The notes beneath the pieces were generated by a model. The model was given only the letters and a program-made list of their open reading frames with translations, had not been told where the DNA came from and made no database searches. Shown piece by piece: positions 1 through 7,725 of a stretch of DNA of 64,000 nucleotides (position 1 is the first letter of the stretch; each line of letters begins with the position of its first letter). The DNA is taken from positions 1,178,001 to 1,242,000 of the forward strand of contig CAVZPR010000002.1 of assembly GCA_963777285.1 (NCBI GenBank). The letters run 5' to 3'. This DNA is from JAFARE01 sp963777285 (lineage in GTDB: Bacteria > Chloroflexota > Dormibacteria > Aeolococcales > Aeolococcaceae). The translations under genes were made by a program, and so were the position numbers.

Positions 1-254
1 CCGGCGTTGGCGACGAAGGTGTCGTCGCCGCAGCGCAGGGCGAGCTGGCCGCTGAGCAGGTAGAAGCTGTCATCGACGTCGTGGTGGACGTGCAGCGGCG
101 CCGCGGCGCCGGCACCCACGTGGTGCTCGATGATGATGGGGAGCGCGCCTTCCGGCGAGCGCACGATCGCCTTGTCACCGTAGAACCAGTACGATTCGCC
201 CTCGCCGTCCGCGGTCTTGGCCGCGCTGCGTCCTGTCGTGCTCGTCTGTGTCAT
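1..254 (-). CDS. Cupin domain protein (3' end beyond window)
   Basis: An ATG at 254 opens a frame that stays open to the window edge, so only the first 84 residues are visible. The sequence has a cupin beta-barrel signature: HVHHDVDDSFYLLSG supplies the metal-binding His-x-His and later acidic residue of cupin motif 1. Cupins bind a metal or small ligand and may be enzymes or sensors; no substrate can be assigned. The start overlaps the stop of the TetR gene (ATGA, 254-251), and AGGAGG lies 8 bases upstream within that gene, so the two are translationally coupled. It is probably controlled by that regulator. Confidence 0.75.
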   Translation of the reverse strand, partial: MTQTSTTGRSAAKTADGEGESYWFYGDKAIVRSPEGALPIIIEHHVGAGAAAPLHVHHDVDDSFYLLSGQLALRCGDDTFVANA

Positions 255-892
255 GCCGTGTTCCTCCTGCGGCGTGGAGCCGCGTGACGATGGGTGGACG
301 GATGGTCGCCGGCTTCGCGCAGTCCGGCAAGAAAACAGTGGATGCCGAGCTCGATTGCGTCGCCGGCGCGGGTTGCGTCCATGCGCAGGAAGTTGCGCAG
401 CTGTTCCCACGCGGCGGCCGAGTACAGCACCTGCAGAACCGCGGCGGCGGACTCACGCGTCCGCGGCCGCGCGTTCGGGGCCGCGGCGGTGACGCACGCT
501 TCGAACATGGCGCTGCGCCTGGGCTGCTGCCGCCTGCGCACCGCCAGTCCCTGCCGGGAATGCAGCATCGCCTCGATCAGCGGGGCGCCGGCATCGAAGC
601 CGGCGAATGATTCACGCATGGCTCTGATCAGCTCCGGCTCGTTCGTTGCGTCCAGCTCCGCGTGCGTCAGGTGCTCCACGATCCACTCCCAGACCGCGTG
701 CTCCAGCTGCTCCTTGGTGGAGAAGTGACGGTAGACCGTGCGCTCCTGCACCCCTGCCTCTGCTGCGACGGCGGCGTACGTCAGCTCAGCCCGGCGTCGC
801 ATGACGGCGACGCACGCTTCGACCACCCTCTCTCGGGTGGCGGCCGCCTGCGCCTCCCGGAGCGGGGACCGGTAGAGGCCGGCCGACTTCAT
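251..892 (-). CDS. TetR/AcrR family transcriptional regulator
   Basis: 213 residues with an N-terminal TetR helix-turn-helix at about 15-60: RERVVEACVAVM, then AAVAAEAGVQERTVYRHF and STKEQL. The C-terminal ligand-binding half is typical in size (about 150 residues) and not diagnostic. It lies downstream of an EamA exporter and overlaps the cupin gene, so a ligand-responsive EamA-TetR-cupin unit is likely. The start codon sits inside a 10-bp perfect inverted repeat (888-912), which suggests autorepression. No Shine-Dalgarno sequence is visible before the ATG. Confidence 0.85.
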   Translation of the reverse strand: MKSAGLYRSPLREAQAAATRERVVEACVAVMRRRAELTYAAVAAEAGVQERTVYRHFSTKEQLEHAVWEWIVEHLTHAELDATNEPELIRAMRESFAGFDAGAPLIEAMLHSRQGLAVRRRQQPRRSAMFEACVTAAAPNARPRTRESAAAVLQVLYSAAAWEQLRNFLRMDATRAGDAIELGIHCFLAGLREAGDHPSTHRHAAPRRRRNTA

Positions 893-912
893 GTCAGCTA
901 GACTGACATGAA
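888..912. promoter_or_regulatory. Perfect inverted repeat overlapping the TetR start codon (candidate operator)
   Basis: Half-sites TTCATGTCAG (888-897) and CTGACATGAA (903-912) are exact reverse complements separated by five bases. The repeat covers the ATG of the TetR gene and lies between the EamA stop (926) and TetR. Size and symmetry match TetR-family operators; the lack of a T-tract argues against a terminator. A possible minus-strand -10, TATGAC, lies at 918-913. Confidence 0.55.
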
Positions 913-925
913 GTCATACCCGGTG

Positions 926-1921
926 TCAAGCTGACTGCTCGCGGCGGACCCCGGGAGCAAACCCCTCGCGGTCGGGCAGCGTCGTGTCGCGGCTCGAGCG
1001 GACGGCCGGCGCGGGCGTCCGGAGCTCGTCGAGACGCACCAGCGCGATGCCGGCGACGACCAGCGCCGCTCCGACGAGCTGGGTCGTGTCGAGATGCTGG
1101 CCCAGCAGCAGCCAGGCAAAGAGCACCGCGGCGAGCACCTCGGTCAGCCCGAGGAACGAGGCCAGCTTCGACCCGAGCAGCCGCACCGCGACGATGCCGC
1201 TGAGATACGAGACGACCGCTGCCACGATGGAGAGACCGAGCACCGGCAGGATCCACGACACCTGGCGGCCGAGCAAGGTCACGCTCGCGGCGCCGGCGCG
1301 AAACGGCAGCACGCCGATGAATCCGGCGGCTGCGAGGACGGTCGCGCCCACCGCGAGCCCGCCCCAGGCGAGCACGAGCGGCGACGCCACGCGCTCCGAT
1401 TCGGCGGTGACGATGAAGTAGGCGGCCAGCCCCACGGCTGCGCCCAGCGCCCAGAGCACGCCGACGACGTTGACCCGCTGCGGGCCCGCAAGGTCGAGCA
1501 CGAGGATGAGGCCGGCGACGGCCGTGAGGACCGCGACCGCGGTGAGCGGGCGGGGCCGGTTCGCGTGGCGGATCCAGCCCCAGGCGATCACGAGGAGGAT
1601 CCCGGAGTACTCGATCAGCAGGGCCACGGCCACCGAGAGATGCGAGAGCGCGATGAAGAAGCAGAGCTGGGCCAGCGCGATGGCCATGACGCCGTACAGC
1701 ACGACGGCTCGCCCTGACGACCAGGTGAGCCGTCTGGACCGAAGTTGCAGGAGTGCGGGCACGGTCAGCACGAGCGCGGCGATCGTGACCCGCACGGTCA
1801 CCGCGGCACCGGGCGACCACCCCGCCTTGATCAGGCTCGATGCGAACGACCCAGAGGTGCCGAAGGTTGCGCCCGACAGCAGCCCCATCGCGAGACCGAA
1901 CCTGCTCAGCGACCTGTGCAC
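926..1921 (-). CDS. EamA/DMT family transporter
   Basis: 331 residues, almost entirely hydrophobic, consistent with ten transmembrane helices in two EamA repeats (about 12-145 and 155-290). Drug/metabolite transporter motifs are visible: GLLSGATFGTSGSF at the N-terminus and a second-repeat helix ending LVVAGIALVRL. The family exports amino acids, drugs or metabolites; the substrate is unknown. The GTG start at 1921 is chosen because GGAGGT lies 8 bases upstream. It is divergent from a CGNR-type regulator at 2000 and upstream of the TetR and cupin genes. The C-terminal 35 residues are a charged cytoplasmic tail. Confidence 0.85.
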   Translation of the reverse strand: MHRSLSRFGLAMGLLSGATFGTSGSFASSLIKAGWSPGAAVTVRVTIAALVLTVPALLQLRSRRLTWSSGRAVVLYGVMAIALAQLCFFIALSHLSVAVALLIEYSGILLVIAWGWIRHANRPRPLTAVAVLTAVAGLILVLDLAGPQRVNVVGVLWALGAAVGLAAYFIVTAESERVASPLVLAWGGLAVGATVLAAAGFIGVLPFRAGAASVTLLGRQVSWILPVLGLSIVAAVVSYLSGIVAVRLLGSKLASFLGLTEVLAAVLFAWLLLGQHLDTTQLVGAALVVAGIALVRLDELRTPAPAVRSSRDTTLPDREGFAPGVRREQSA

Positions 1922-1964
1922 GCCTGGTGACCTCCGCGTAATGATCTATTTACGCCGATGCTCG

Positions 1965-1999
1965 TTACAGCGTAGCAGGGCGTGGTGTAAGATGTCAAT
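1965..1999 (+). promoter_or_regulatory. Sigma70-type promoter of the CGNR gene, leaderless
   Basis: TTACAG (1965-1970), a 17-base spacer and TAAGAT (1988-1993) precede the GTG at 2000 by six bases, so transcription would begin at or next to the start codon. There is no Shine-Dalgarno. A short repeat CGTAA...TTACG (1937-1954) lies in the same divergent region. Confidence 0.55.
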
Positions 2000-2533
2000 G
2001 TGGTCTTCAGTCATGACACTGAGGTGGGCCTGCTGTCAGCCGCCGCCCTGGTGAACAGCGACGAAACGGCCGGCGACCGCCTGGGCACCCTCGCGGATCT
2101 CGACCGCTTCGTCGAGGAGTGGCGCGTCACGGGAAGCCGCCGGCGGACCATCGCGGAGCTGGAGGCGGTGCGGGCCCTGCGCCCCCGACTGCGGCGGCTG
2201 TGGCAGCTCGACGAGGACGGCGTGGTCGACGAGGTGAACAGGATCCTCAACGACACGCGTGCGCTGCCGCAGCTGGTGCGCCACGACGGTTGGGACTATC
2301 ACCTGCACGCCACGCAGCCGGAAACCTCGCTCGCCGACCGGATGGCGGTGGAGGCTGCGATGGCCTTCGTCGACGTCATCCGGCAGGACGAGCTCGACCG
2401 GCTGCGGATCTGCGACGCCGACGACTGCGATGACGTCGTTGTGGACCTGTCGAAGAACCGGTCGCGCCGTTACTGCAGCGCCACCTGTTCCAGCCGCGTC
2501 AACGTCGCGGCCTTTCGCGCCCGGCAGCGCTGA
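2000..2533 (+). CDS. CGNR/ABATE-type zinc-finger transcriptional regulator
   Basis: 177 residues. The N-terminal ABATE-like stress-sensing domain (about 5-125) is followed by a C-terminal zinc finger with CDADDCDDVVVDLSKN and SRRYCSATC, giving Cys-x4-Cys plus Cys-x3-Cys ligands. In most relatives the second knuckle continues as CGNR; here it reads CSSRVN, so the name-giving motif is degenerate while the metal ligands remain. The gene is divergent from the EamA transporter and probably regulates it. The GTG at 2000 is preceded by TAAGAT at six bases and no Shine-Dalgarno, indicating a leaderless mRNA. Confidence 0.8.
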   Translation: MVFSHDTEVGLLSAAALVNSDETAGDRLGTLADLDRFVEEWRVTGSRRRTIAELEAVRALRPRLRRLWQLDEDGVVDEVNRILNDTRALPQLVRHDGWDYHLHATQPETSLADRMAVEAAMAFVDVIRQDELDRLRICDADDCDDVVVDLSKNRSRRYCSATCSSRVNVAAFRARQR

Positions 2534-2615
2534 GCGTCATCGGCGTTGGACCGATGAGTTTGACGCGGGGGTCCCGTCGTACCAGGTGATCGCGCCCGCT
2601 CACCAGGAGGCCGCC

Positions 2616-3014
2616 ATGACAGATCAGGCAGCAGCCCGCATCACCGGAATCGTGAACGTCGCCGTGCCGGTGGCCGACCACGAACGCGCCCTCCGCTTCT
2701 ACCAGGGGGTGCTCGGGTTCGAGATCCGCCGCGACGCGCCCTTCGGACCCGGGATGCGGTGGGTCGAGGTCGCCCCGGCCGGAGCAGCGACGACGATCGC
2801 GCTGGCGCCGCGCAACGATGGCGTGCAGGGCGGCGTGGACACGGGCATACGCCTGGGGACGCCGGATGCCACCGCGATGCACGCAGAGCTTGCAGCCGCC
2901 GGCGTCGACGTCGACGGTGAGGTGCTGCGATTCGGCCCCGGCGTGCCTCCGATGTTCTTCGCTCGCGACCCCGACGGCAACCGCCTGGTCGTGGTGGAGA
3001 CGTCTGGCGCATGA
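2616..3014 (+). CDS. VOC family (glyoxalase/bleomycin-resistance fold) protein
   Basis: 132 residues, one VOC domain: IVNVAVPVADHERALRFYQGVLGFEI at the N-terminus and FARDPDGNRLVVVE at the C-terminus, which carries the conserved metal Glu. Members are metal-dependent lyases, dioxygenases or binding proteins; a glyoxalase-like or uncharacterised role is all that can be said. The ATG at 2616 follows AGGAGG by five bases. The stop overlaps the hydrolase start by four bases, so the two form an operon. Confidence 0.85.
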   Translation: MTDQAAARITGIVNVAVPVADHERALRFYQGVLGFEIRRDAPFGPGMRWVEVAPAGAATTIALAPRNDGVQGGVDTGIRLGTPDATAMHAELAAAGVDVDGEVLRFGPGVPPMFFARDPDGNRLVVVETSGA

Positions 3015-3844
3015 GCAGCCCGGCCGCGACGGTTTCGATGCCCACGGTGACGTCGAAGGACGGAACCACCATCGCCTGTGAGCGGACGGGCAGCGGGCCT
3101 GCGGTGATCCTCGTCGATGGCGCGATGGGCTATCGCGCATTCGGTTGGTCGCCTCGGCTGGCCGCGCTGCTCGCTCCCGCCTGCGCCGTGTACATCTACG
3201 ACCGCCGCGGCCGCGGCGGCAGCGGCGACACTCAGCCCTACAGCGTGGACCGCGAGATCGACGACATCGACGCGCTGATCGATGCCGCGGGCGGTTCCGC
3301 GTCGCTGTACGGCATCTCGTCCGGTGGAGCGCTGGCGCTGGAGGCGGCCGCCGCCCTGGGCGACCGCGTCGAGGGGCTTGCGATCTACGAGGCGCCGTAC
3401 AACTCGAGTGCGGCCGGAAAGGTCGCGTGGCGGCGGTACAGACGGCAGCTCGCCGGCCTCCTGTCGGCGGCCCGCAGTGGCGACGCGGTGGCGCTCTTCA
3501 TGACATTCGTCGGCGCTCCGGCTGAGATCGTCGAAGAGACGCGTCGTACCCCGATGTGGCCCATGTTCGAATCGGTGGCGCCGACACTCGCCTACGACGC
3601 CGCGGTGCTGGGTGAGGATCGCAGGGTGCCGGTCGATCGGGCGGCCACGGTGACGGCGGAGACGCTGGTGATGGATGGTGGTGCGAGCCTGGGGCCGATG
3701 CCGTTCATGCGCGCCAGCGCCGAGTTGCTGACCGCCGCCATCCCCGGCGCGCGGCATGTCGTGCTGGAGGGTCAGCGGCACGACGTCGACCCCCATGCGC
3801 TGGCGCCGGTGCTGACGGACTTTCTCGTCTCGGGCCGACGATAA
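3011..3844 (+). CDS. Alpha/beta hydrolase
   Basis: 277 residues. A nucleophile elbow GISSGG (Ser near residue 98) and a C-terminal GQRHDVDP His are visible, together with the strand/oxyanion segment VDGAMGYR and the YDRRGRGGSG motif common to soluble esterase-type hydrolases. The acid of the triad is probably the Asp in LVMDGG. The substrate is not predictable. It is translationally coupled (ATGA) to the VOC gene. Confidence 0.85.
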   Translation: MSSPAATVSMPTVTSKDGTTIACERTGSGPAVILVDGAMGYRAFGWSPRLAALLAPACAVYIYDRRGRGGSGDTQPYSVDREIDDIDALIDAAGGSASLYGISSGGALALEAAAALGDRVEGLAIYEAPYNSSAAGKVAWRRYRRQLAGLLSAARSGDAVALFMTFVGAPAEIVEETRRTPMWPMFESVAPTLAYDAAVLGEDRRVPVDRAATVTAETLVMDGGASLGPMPFMRASAELLTAAIPGARHVVLEGQRHDVDPHALAPVLTDFLVSGRR

Positions 3845-3850
3845 GAACCG

Positions 3851-3870
3851 CGCCGCGTGGTCACGCGGCG
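3851..3870. terminator. Perfect palindrome between convergent genes
   Basis: CGCCGCGTG and CACGCGGCG flank a two-base centre between the hydrolase stop (3844) and the stop of the convergent ABC permease (3861). There is no T-tract. It probably ends transcription in both directions, or it is simply a GC palindrome. Confidence 0.35.
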
Positions 3871-5510
3871 ATGCGCGCTCCTCCACGCATGGCGGCGTAG
3901 GCGGCGAGCAGGCCGCCGCTGCCGAGTGCGAGCAGATAGATCACGCTGCCCGCCCCCGGCAGCGAGAGGTAGGGGCTGCCGAAGGCGTCGAAGACCGACG
4001 GACTCGACGACCAGCTGGGCCACGACAAAAGACCGGCGAGCGTCGTGAGAAAGAAGCTGGCGACGAGCAGGCCGGCGATCACGCCGGTGGCCGCGCCGTT
4101 GCGAAGCAGCGTGACCACGAACAGGCCCGCGCCCCCGATCGCGAAGCACAGCAGCACCACACCCAGAAATGCGCGTGCCGATCCCGCCGCGGTCACCTGA
4201 TAGCCTCCGATCACGGCGCCGAGCCAGATGCCCGCGACGACTGCGATGGCGACGATCGCGGACGCGGCGAGCAGCGCGGCGGCTCGCTCCGCGACCAGCC
4301 GCGACATCGACAAGGGCTGCGTGAGCAGCACGTCGGTGCGGTGTTGCGCCGCGTCGCTCGCCCATCGCGCCACCTGGGTCACGGTGAACGCGGCCACCAG
4401 CAGCGCGGCGACCGAGAGGAAGACGGAAAGATACCGGCCGGGTGTGAGCGCGGCCCCACGCGACGCCAGGACGCGCTCGAGGCCACCGCCGCTCGCGTTG
4501 ACGATGCGCATGACCGTCGGCACCGCCGCCGCCTCGACGGCCGTGAAGGCCACCAGCCCGGCGAACCATGACGCGAGCGCGAGACGCTCCTCGGCGAGCC
4601 AGCTCAACCAGAGCCAGCGGCGCCATATGGCGCTCGCGTGGAACGAGTAGTCGGGAGCGCGCGTCACGCGACCCCGCGTGAGACTCACCCCACCGGTGTC
4701 CCGCCGCATGTACAGCGCCCACGCCGCCGCGAGCGTGGCTGCAGCAGCAGCGAGCAGCAGGAGCATGGATGCCCAGTCGAATGCGATGCCCGGCACCAGC
4801 GTCCTGCTGGTGACGTAGTAGTGGAATGGCGAAAGGTACTGGAGGAAGGCCACGCCTCCAAGCTGCGATTCCATGTTGGCGACGAAGAAGGACGCGACCA
4901 GATACGCGCTCGTGATGCCCGCCGCGGCGCGCGCCGTGTGGCACAGCTGGGCCACCGCCAGCGCCACCGCGAAGGCAAACATTGCCACGAGACCGACCGC
5001 CGCGCACTGCCCCAGTGCCGGCAACACGAGTGACGCATGAGACAGCGCGCCACCAAGGTCGGTGCCCGCGTAGACGAGCACAACAACCACGGCCAGAGGC
5101 ATCAGGAACCCGGCGACACGGTCGCGCATGATCGCGATGCGCGTGCGCCCGGCGGCAAGCCAGAGGTCGAGGAGGCCTCTGGACTCGGAGCCGCGGATGA
5201 CCTGCGCGCCCTGCACCGCCCCGTAGATCGCGAGGAGCAGCGCGATGTCGGGGAACACCTTGTAGCTCAGGTAGCCGCCGATCGTGTCCAGACGGTCGAC
5301 GGGTCCGGTGAGCAGCTGGAAGCTCTGCGCGAACGGCTGGGCCTGTGCGGCCAGCGCGGACAGGCCGCCGCTGATCGCTTTGGCCGCTGCCAGGTACGCC
5401 GGCGCCAAGATGGCGACGAGGACGCCGAAGCCCACGCCAAGGGCGACCGCGCCCACGCGGTGGGAACGGATTGCCCAGGGGATCAGGCTACGACTGCGCG
5501 CCCTGTCCAT
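3861..5510 (-). CDS. ABC transporter permease (exporter type, fused two-half)
   Basis: 549 residues with about twelve transmembrane segments in two six-helix halves, as in ABC-2-like permeases of antibiotic exporters. Internal duplication is suggested by two similar blocks (IRGSESRGLLDLWLAAGRTR in the first half and the ASDAAQHRTDVLLTQPLS region in the second). It starts with ATG at 5510 inside the 3' end of the ATPase gene (23-base overlap). With the ATPase and the response regulator it forms a three-gene operon. The exported molecule is unknown; drug or lipid export is typical. Confidence 0.8.
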   Translation of the reverse strand: MDRARSRSLIPWAIRSHRVGAVALGVGFGVLVAILAPAYLAAAKAISGGLSALAAQAQPFAQSFQLLTGPVDRLDTIGGYLSYKVFPDIALLLAIYGAVQGAQVIRGSESRGLLDLWLAAGRTRIAIMRDRVAGFLMPLAVVVVLVYAGTDLGGALSHASLVLPALGQCAAVGLVAMFAFAVALAVAQLCHTARAAAGITSAYLVASFFVANMESQLGGVAFLQYLSPFHYYVTSRTLVPGIAFDWASMLLLLAAAAATLAAAWALYMRRDTGGVSLTRGRVTRAPDYSFHASAIWRRWLWLSWLAEERLALASWFAGLVAFTAVEAAAVPTVMRIVNASGGGLERVLASRGAALTPGRYLSVFLSVAALLVAAFTVTQVARWASDAAQHRTDVLLTQPLSMSRLVAERAAALLAASAIVAIAVVAGIWLGAVIGGYQVTAAGSARAFLGVVLLCFAIGGAGLFVVTLLRNGAATGVIAGLLVASFFLTTLAGLLSWPSWSSSPSVFDAFGSPYLSLPGAGSVIYLLALGSGGLLAAYAAMRGGARIAA

Positions 5511-6381
5511 AGTGCGAGAGGAACACCTCCTCGAGGTCCATCTCTGCGGAGTCGAGCGTGATCACGCCGAACGGTTGCAGTGCTTCGAGCAACGGCTGCA
5601 TCGGCCCCGTCATCGTGCATCGCACGTGATGATCGGCCGCCAGCACGTCGCTCACGCCCGGCACGCGCGCGATGCGGTTGGCGTCAAAGTCGTGTTCAAC
5701 TGTGGCCTCGACACGCCGAACATGGCTGAGGCGCAGGTCCTCCATGGTGCCCACCTGACGGAGCGTGCCGTCGTGCACCACGCCGATCCTGTTGCAGATC
5801 TCCTGCACCTCGGGGAGGACGTGTGAGGACAGGAAGACCGTGCCGCCGCGCTGCAGCGCCTCCCTGACCAGGCTGCGAAACACCTCCTGCATCAACGGGT
5901 CGAGGCCGGTGGTGGGCTCGTCGAGGAAGAGGAGCTGGGGATCGTGCATGAACGCCTGGATCAGCCAGACCTTCTGCTTGTTGCCGTGCGAGTACTCGCG
6001 ATACTTGCGCTGAAGGTCGAGCTCGAAGCGCCGCGCCAGCGCGCTGATCCGCTCGGACGCGACGCCGCCGCGGAGATGCGCCAGCAGGTCGAGGATCTTG
6101 GCGCCCGTCTGGTTGGGGTAATCCGGCGGCTCTCCGGGAAGGTATCCGGTGAGCTTGCGGATCCTCACCCCATCGACCTGCGTGTCCATAGCGAGGATGG
6201 ACGCGCTGCCCCGCGTGGGCCGGACAAGGTCCATCAGCAGACGCAGCGTCGTGGTTTTGCCGGCTCCGTTGGGCCCGATGTAGCCGAAGGCCTCACCCTG
6301 GTGGACCTCGAGGTCGAGGTCGAAGATCCCATGGTGCCCGCCGTAGTCCTTGGTGAGGCCGCGCGTCTCGATTGCGTTCAC
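5488..6381 (-). CDS. ABC transporter ATP-binding protein (exporter type)
   Basis: 297 residues from the GTG at 6381. Walker A GPNGAGKTTTLR, a signature region reading YSHGNKQKVWLIQAF (LSGGQ replaced by SHGNKQ, common in antibiotic-export ATPases), Walker B LLFLDEPTTGLDP and H-loop SSHVLPE are all present. The C-terminal part (about 220-297) is the usual regulatory extension. GTG 6381 is chosen because upstream in-frame residues overlap the regulator gene and are low-complexity; AGGA lies just before it. It energises the adjacent permease. Confidence 0.85.
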   Translation of the reverse strand: MNAIETRGLTKDYGGHHGIFDLDLEVHQGEAFGYIGPNGAGKTTTLRLLMDLVRPTRGSASILAMDTQVDGVRIRKLTGYLPGEPPDYPNQTGAKILDLLAHLRGGVASERISALARRFELDLQRKYREYSHGNKQKVWLIQAFMHDPQLLFLDEPTTGLDPLMQEVFRSLVREALQRGGTVFLSSHVLPEVQEICNRIGVVHDGTLRQVGTMEDLRLSHVRRVEATVEHDFDANRIARVPGVSDVLAADHHVRCTMTGPMQPLLEALQPFGVITLDSAEMDLEEVFLSHYGQGAQS

Positions 6382-6403
6382 TGCGTCCTGGGAATTGCCC
6401 CGC

Positions 6404-7075
6404 TCACGGCCAATCGGTCGGTGCGCCGCCGCCCCTGCTGCCGCGTCGCGCCATGTACGCCGCGGCCTCTGCACGGCGCGAGAGGCCGAGCTTCATGAGG
6501 ATGTTGGACACGTAGTTCTTGACAGTCTTTTCCGCAAGGTGGACTCGCTCGGCGATCTGGCGGTTGGTCATGCCCTCCGCCACGAGGTCGAGGACCTTGC
6601 GCTCCTGCGGCGTGAGATCCGAGACACCGTCTGCGTCCGCGGTCTCACCGCGCAGGCGCGCCAGCACGCGGGCCGTCACGTGGGGGTCGAGCAGCGAGCC
6701 GCCGGCCGCGACCTGGCGAACGGCACCCACCAGGTCGGCACCGCGAACCTGTTTGAGCACGAAGCCTGCAGCCCCGGCCATGATCGAGCTGAACAGCGCC
6801 TCGTCATCGGCGTAGGCGGTGAGCATCAGCACCTTGGTGTCGGGAAGGGCCGAGCGGATCTCCCGGCACGCTTCGATGCCCGACCGCCCGGGGAGGCGTA
6901 CGTCCATGATCACGACGTCGGGCCGTGTGGCCACGGCCGACTTCAGCGCTTCCTCCGCGTCACCCGCTTCACCGATGACACGCAGGCCGCCTGCGGCTTC
7001 GAGCACGGTGCGCAGACCCTGGCGGACCAGTTCGTGGTCGTCGCACAGGAACACGCACGTGTCGGCGCCGGCCAT
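6404..7075 (-). CDS. NarL/LuxR-family response regulator (DevR/LiaR-like)
   Basis: 223 residues: a receiver domain with phosphoacceptor Asp58 (DVVIMDVRLPG), the conserved acidic pair near the N-terminus (LCDDHELVRQG) and the switch Thr/Lys (MLTAY, FVLKQ), then a LuxR-type HTH (LTPQERKVLDLVAEGMTNRQIAE...KTVKNYVSNILMKLG). The ATG at 7075 is chosen because the domain begins there and TACAGT (7088-7083) lies exactly seven bases upstream, a leaderless arrangement. It is upstream of the ABC exporter genes on the same strand and divergent from the sensor kinase at 7726, its likely partner. Confidence 0.9.
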   Translation of the reverse strand: MAGADTCVFLCDDHELVRQGLRTVLEAAGGLRVIGEAGDAEEALKSAVATRPDVVIMDVRLPGRSGIEACREIRSALPDTKVLMLTAYADDEALFSSIMAGAAGFVLKQVRGADLVGAVRQVAAGGSLLDPHVTARVLARLRGETADADGVSDLTPQERKVLDLVAEGMTNRQIAERVHLAEKTVKNYVSNILMKLGLSRRAEAAAYMARRGSRGGGAPTDWP

Positions 7076-7082
7076 GCTCACG

Positions 7083-7088
7083 ACTGTA
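7083..7088 (-). promoter_or_regulatory. -10 element (TACAGT), leaderless start of response regulator
   Basis: TACAGT on the minus strand ends seven bases before the ATG at 7075. No Shine-Dalgarno is present. Confidence 0.45.
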
Positions 7089-7196
7089 GCAGCGGCTGGA
7101 GCGTGCGTCGCCCGTAATTGGTCCTCGCCGTCCGGTGACCTTCGGCCCTGGCGCCGCGCCTGCACCTCGGTGATCATCGCTGCCAGGTGCGCCTCG

Positions 7197-7682
7197 ATGA
7201 ACACCATGCTGATTCACGACTTCGTGTACGTGCCGGTCGCCGCGCGCCACATCCGCGACCGCATCCTGGCCAACCACGGCGAGTGGCTGTCGCCGATTGC
7301 TGCCGAGGCGGCGAGCGACGGCGAGGCGCTGCGCCTGCGCGTCGGCCCCTCGGATGCGCTGCCGCTGTTCAGCAAGACGGTGCGCGTCGATGCGGGTGAG
7401 CCCATCGACCACGGAGACGTCACGGTCGTGCCCCTTGTCTGGCGGGCGGCGGGAATGCCCCACGTCTTCCCCGTCCTCACAGCCGATCTCGAGGTGGCTC
7501 AGCTGGACGAGCGGCTGACCCAGCTCACGCTGCGCGGCCGCTACGATCCGCCGTTCGGCGCCGTCGGCCGGCGCCTCGACCGGCTCTTGCTGCACCGCGT
7601 GGCGGAGGCGACCATCCGCTCGTTCATGCGACGCCTGGCCGAGGGTCTCGCGGCGACCGAGTCGCACCGGGTCCCCGGCTGA
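7197..7682 (+). CDS. Uncharacterised protein, possible SRPBCC-like fold
   Basis: About 161 residues of soluble alpha/beta sequence. Alternating strands (ALRLRVGP, LFSKTVRVDAGEP, DVTVVPLVWRA, VFPVLTADLEVAQL, LTQLTLRGRYDPP) are followed by a long C-terminal helix (LLLHRVAEATIRSFMRRLAEGL), a layout like START/SRPBCC proteins. I do not recognise a named family. Starts at 7197 or 7206 are both possible; 7197 has AGGTG nine bases upstream. It lies between the divergent response regulator and the GAF kinase, so it may belong to the same signalling module. Confidence 0.7.
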   Translation: MNTMLIHDFVYVPVAARHIRDRILANHGEWLSPIAAEAASDGEALRLRVGPSDALPLFSKTVRVDAGEPIDHGDVTVVPLVWRAAGMPHVFPVLTADLEVAQLDERLTQLTLRGRYDPPFGAVGRRLDRLLLHRVAEATIRSFMRRLAEGLAATESHRVPG

Positions 7683-7725
7683 CGGTTCGGAACTGGGCCC
7701 GGCTCGCGCCTCTATGCTCGGGCGC

